6,028 nt of DNA, from positions 1-6,028 of the forward strand of contig CAYSPU010000313.1 of NCBI GenBank assembly GCA_964432995.1, in the 5' to 3' direction. The position numbers and the translations under genes are program-made. Origin of the DNA: CAYSPU01 sp964432995 (lineage in GTDB: Bacteria; Verrucomicrobiota; Verrucomicrobiia; Limisphaerales; JAHDYP01). This document shows, piece by piece, positions 5,832-6,028 of this stretch. The stretch's first letter is position 1. Every line of letters begins with the position of its first letter. Under the pieces are notes generated by a model. It did no database searches and was not told the DNA's origin. It worked only from the letters and a program-made list of their open reading frames with translations.

Positions 5832-5857
5832 GGACGCGCCAGGTCGGGCATCCCTAC
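5832..5857 (-). repeat. REP-like GTAG hairpin, inverted second arm of the second pair
   Basis: On the minus strand GTAG (5857-5854) is followed by an imperfect stem: GGATGC with GCGTCC (one G-T pair), extended by further pairs after a bulge. It is inverted relative to 5775-5800, with a 31-nt spacer, the same as in the pair at 994-1075. This arm has decayed more than the other three. Confidence 0.65.
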
Positions 5858-6028
5858 CTGCCGCTGATGCTCCAGGAGAAGCCGCCTTTCCGTTCCCGAC
5901 GAAGCTTCTTCACAAGGTGCGCCCGACGGAGAATGGCCGACGTCTTCGATATGGGAATTGGCATGAATGGTCGCTGCCAGCGAGGCGGCGCCTCAGACCA
6001 TGGCTGTTCAACTTGACTCGGACATCTG
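5858..6028. other. Window end without a clear gene
   Basis: No recognisable product on either strand. A plus-strand frame opens at ATG 5967, with a second ATG at 6000, and runs off the window after about 20 codons (MVAASEAAPQTMAVQLDSDI). It could be the start of the next gene, but it is too short to judge and has no clear ribosome-binding site. Confidence 0.3.

Overview
The window is GC-rich and carries three intact genes, one gene remnant and an unusually rich set of non-coding structured DNA. The combination suggests a free-living member of the Planctomycetota–Verrucomicrobiota group, with Verrucomicrobiota slightly preferred. The reasons are a formylglycine sulfatase of the heparan-N-sulfatase type, a secreted GH33 sialidase, weak or absent Shine-Dalgarno sequences, GTG or TTG starts and many palindromic intergenic repeats. 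The assignment is inference; no phylogenetic marker gene is present.

Layout. (1) 92-982 (+) encodes a RarD-type drug/metabolite transporter. (2) 983-1083, between two convergent genes, holds a pair of inverted GTAG-footed hairpins, a REP/BIME-like unit. (3) 1084-2268 (-) encodes a complete secreted sialidase. A good sigma70-type promoter sits so close to its start that the mRNA may be leaderless. (4) 2272-2511 holds a perfect 38-bp palindrome and small direct repeats. (5) 2512-5073 (-) encodes a large exported protein that joins a right-handed parallel beta-helix domain to a full-length sulfatase. (6) 5074-5458 has no convincing gene but is dense with inverted repeats, including a 134-bp element with imperfect 22-bp inverted ends and a repeat that overlaps the start codon of the fusion gene. 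(7) 5459-5770 (+) is a coding-like remnant resembling part of a DUF2961/GH172 glycoside hydrolase. (8) 5775-5857 is a second GTAG hairpin pair with the same architecture, and exactly the same 31-nt inner spacer, as the first.

How the genes fit together: the sialidase and the beta-helix/sulfatase fusion share a strand and both appear to be exported. The first would remove terminal sialic acids. The second would remove sulfate from sulfated sugars and may bind or cleave polysaccharide through its beta-helix. The GH172-like remnant also points to carbohydrate metabolism. Together they look like a small locus for breaking down sulfated or sialylated glycans. The rarD-like transporter faces them and is probably unrelated.

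The points most worth following up are the lyase-like/sulfatase fusion, the perfect palindrome between the two hydrolase genes, the two equal-geometry REP pairs, and the structured leader of the fusion gene.
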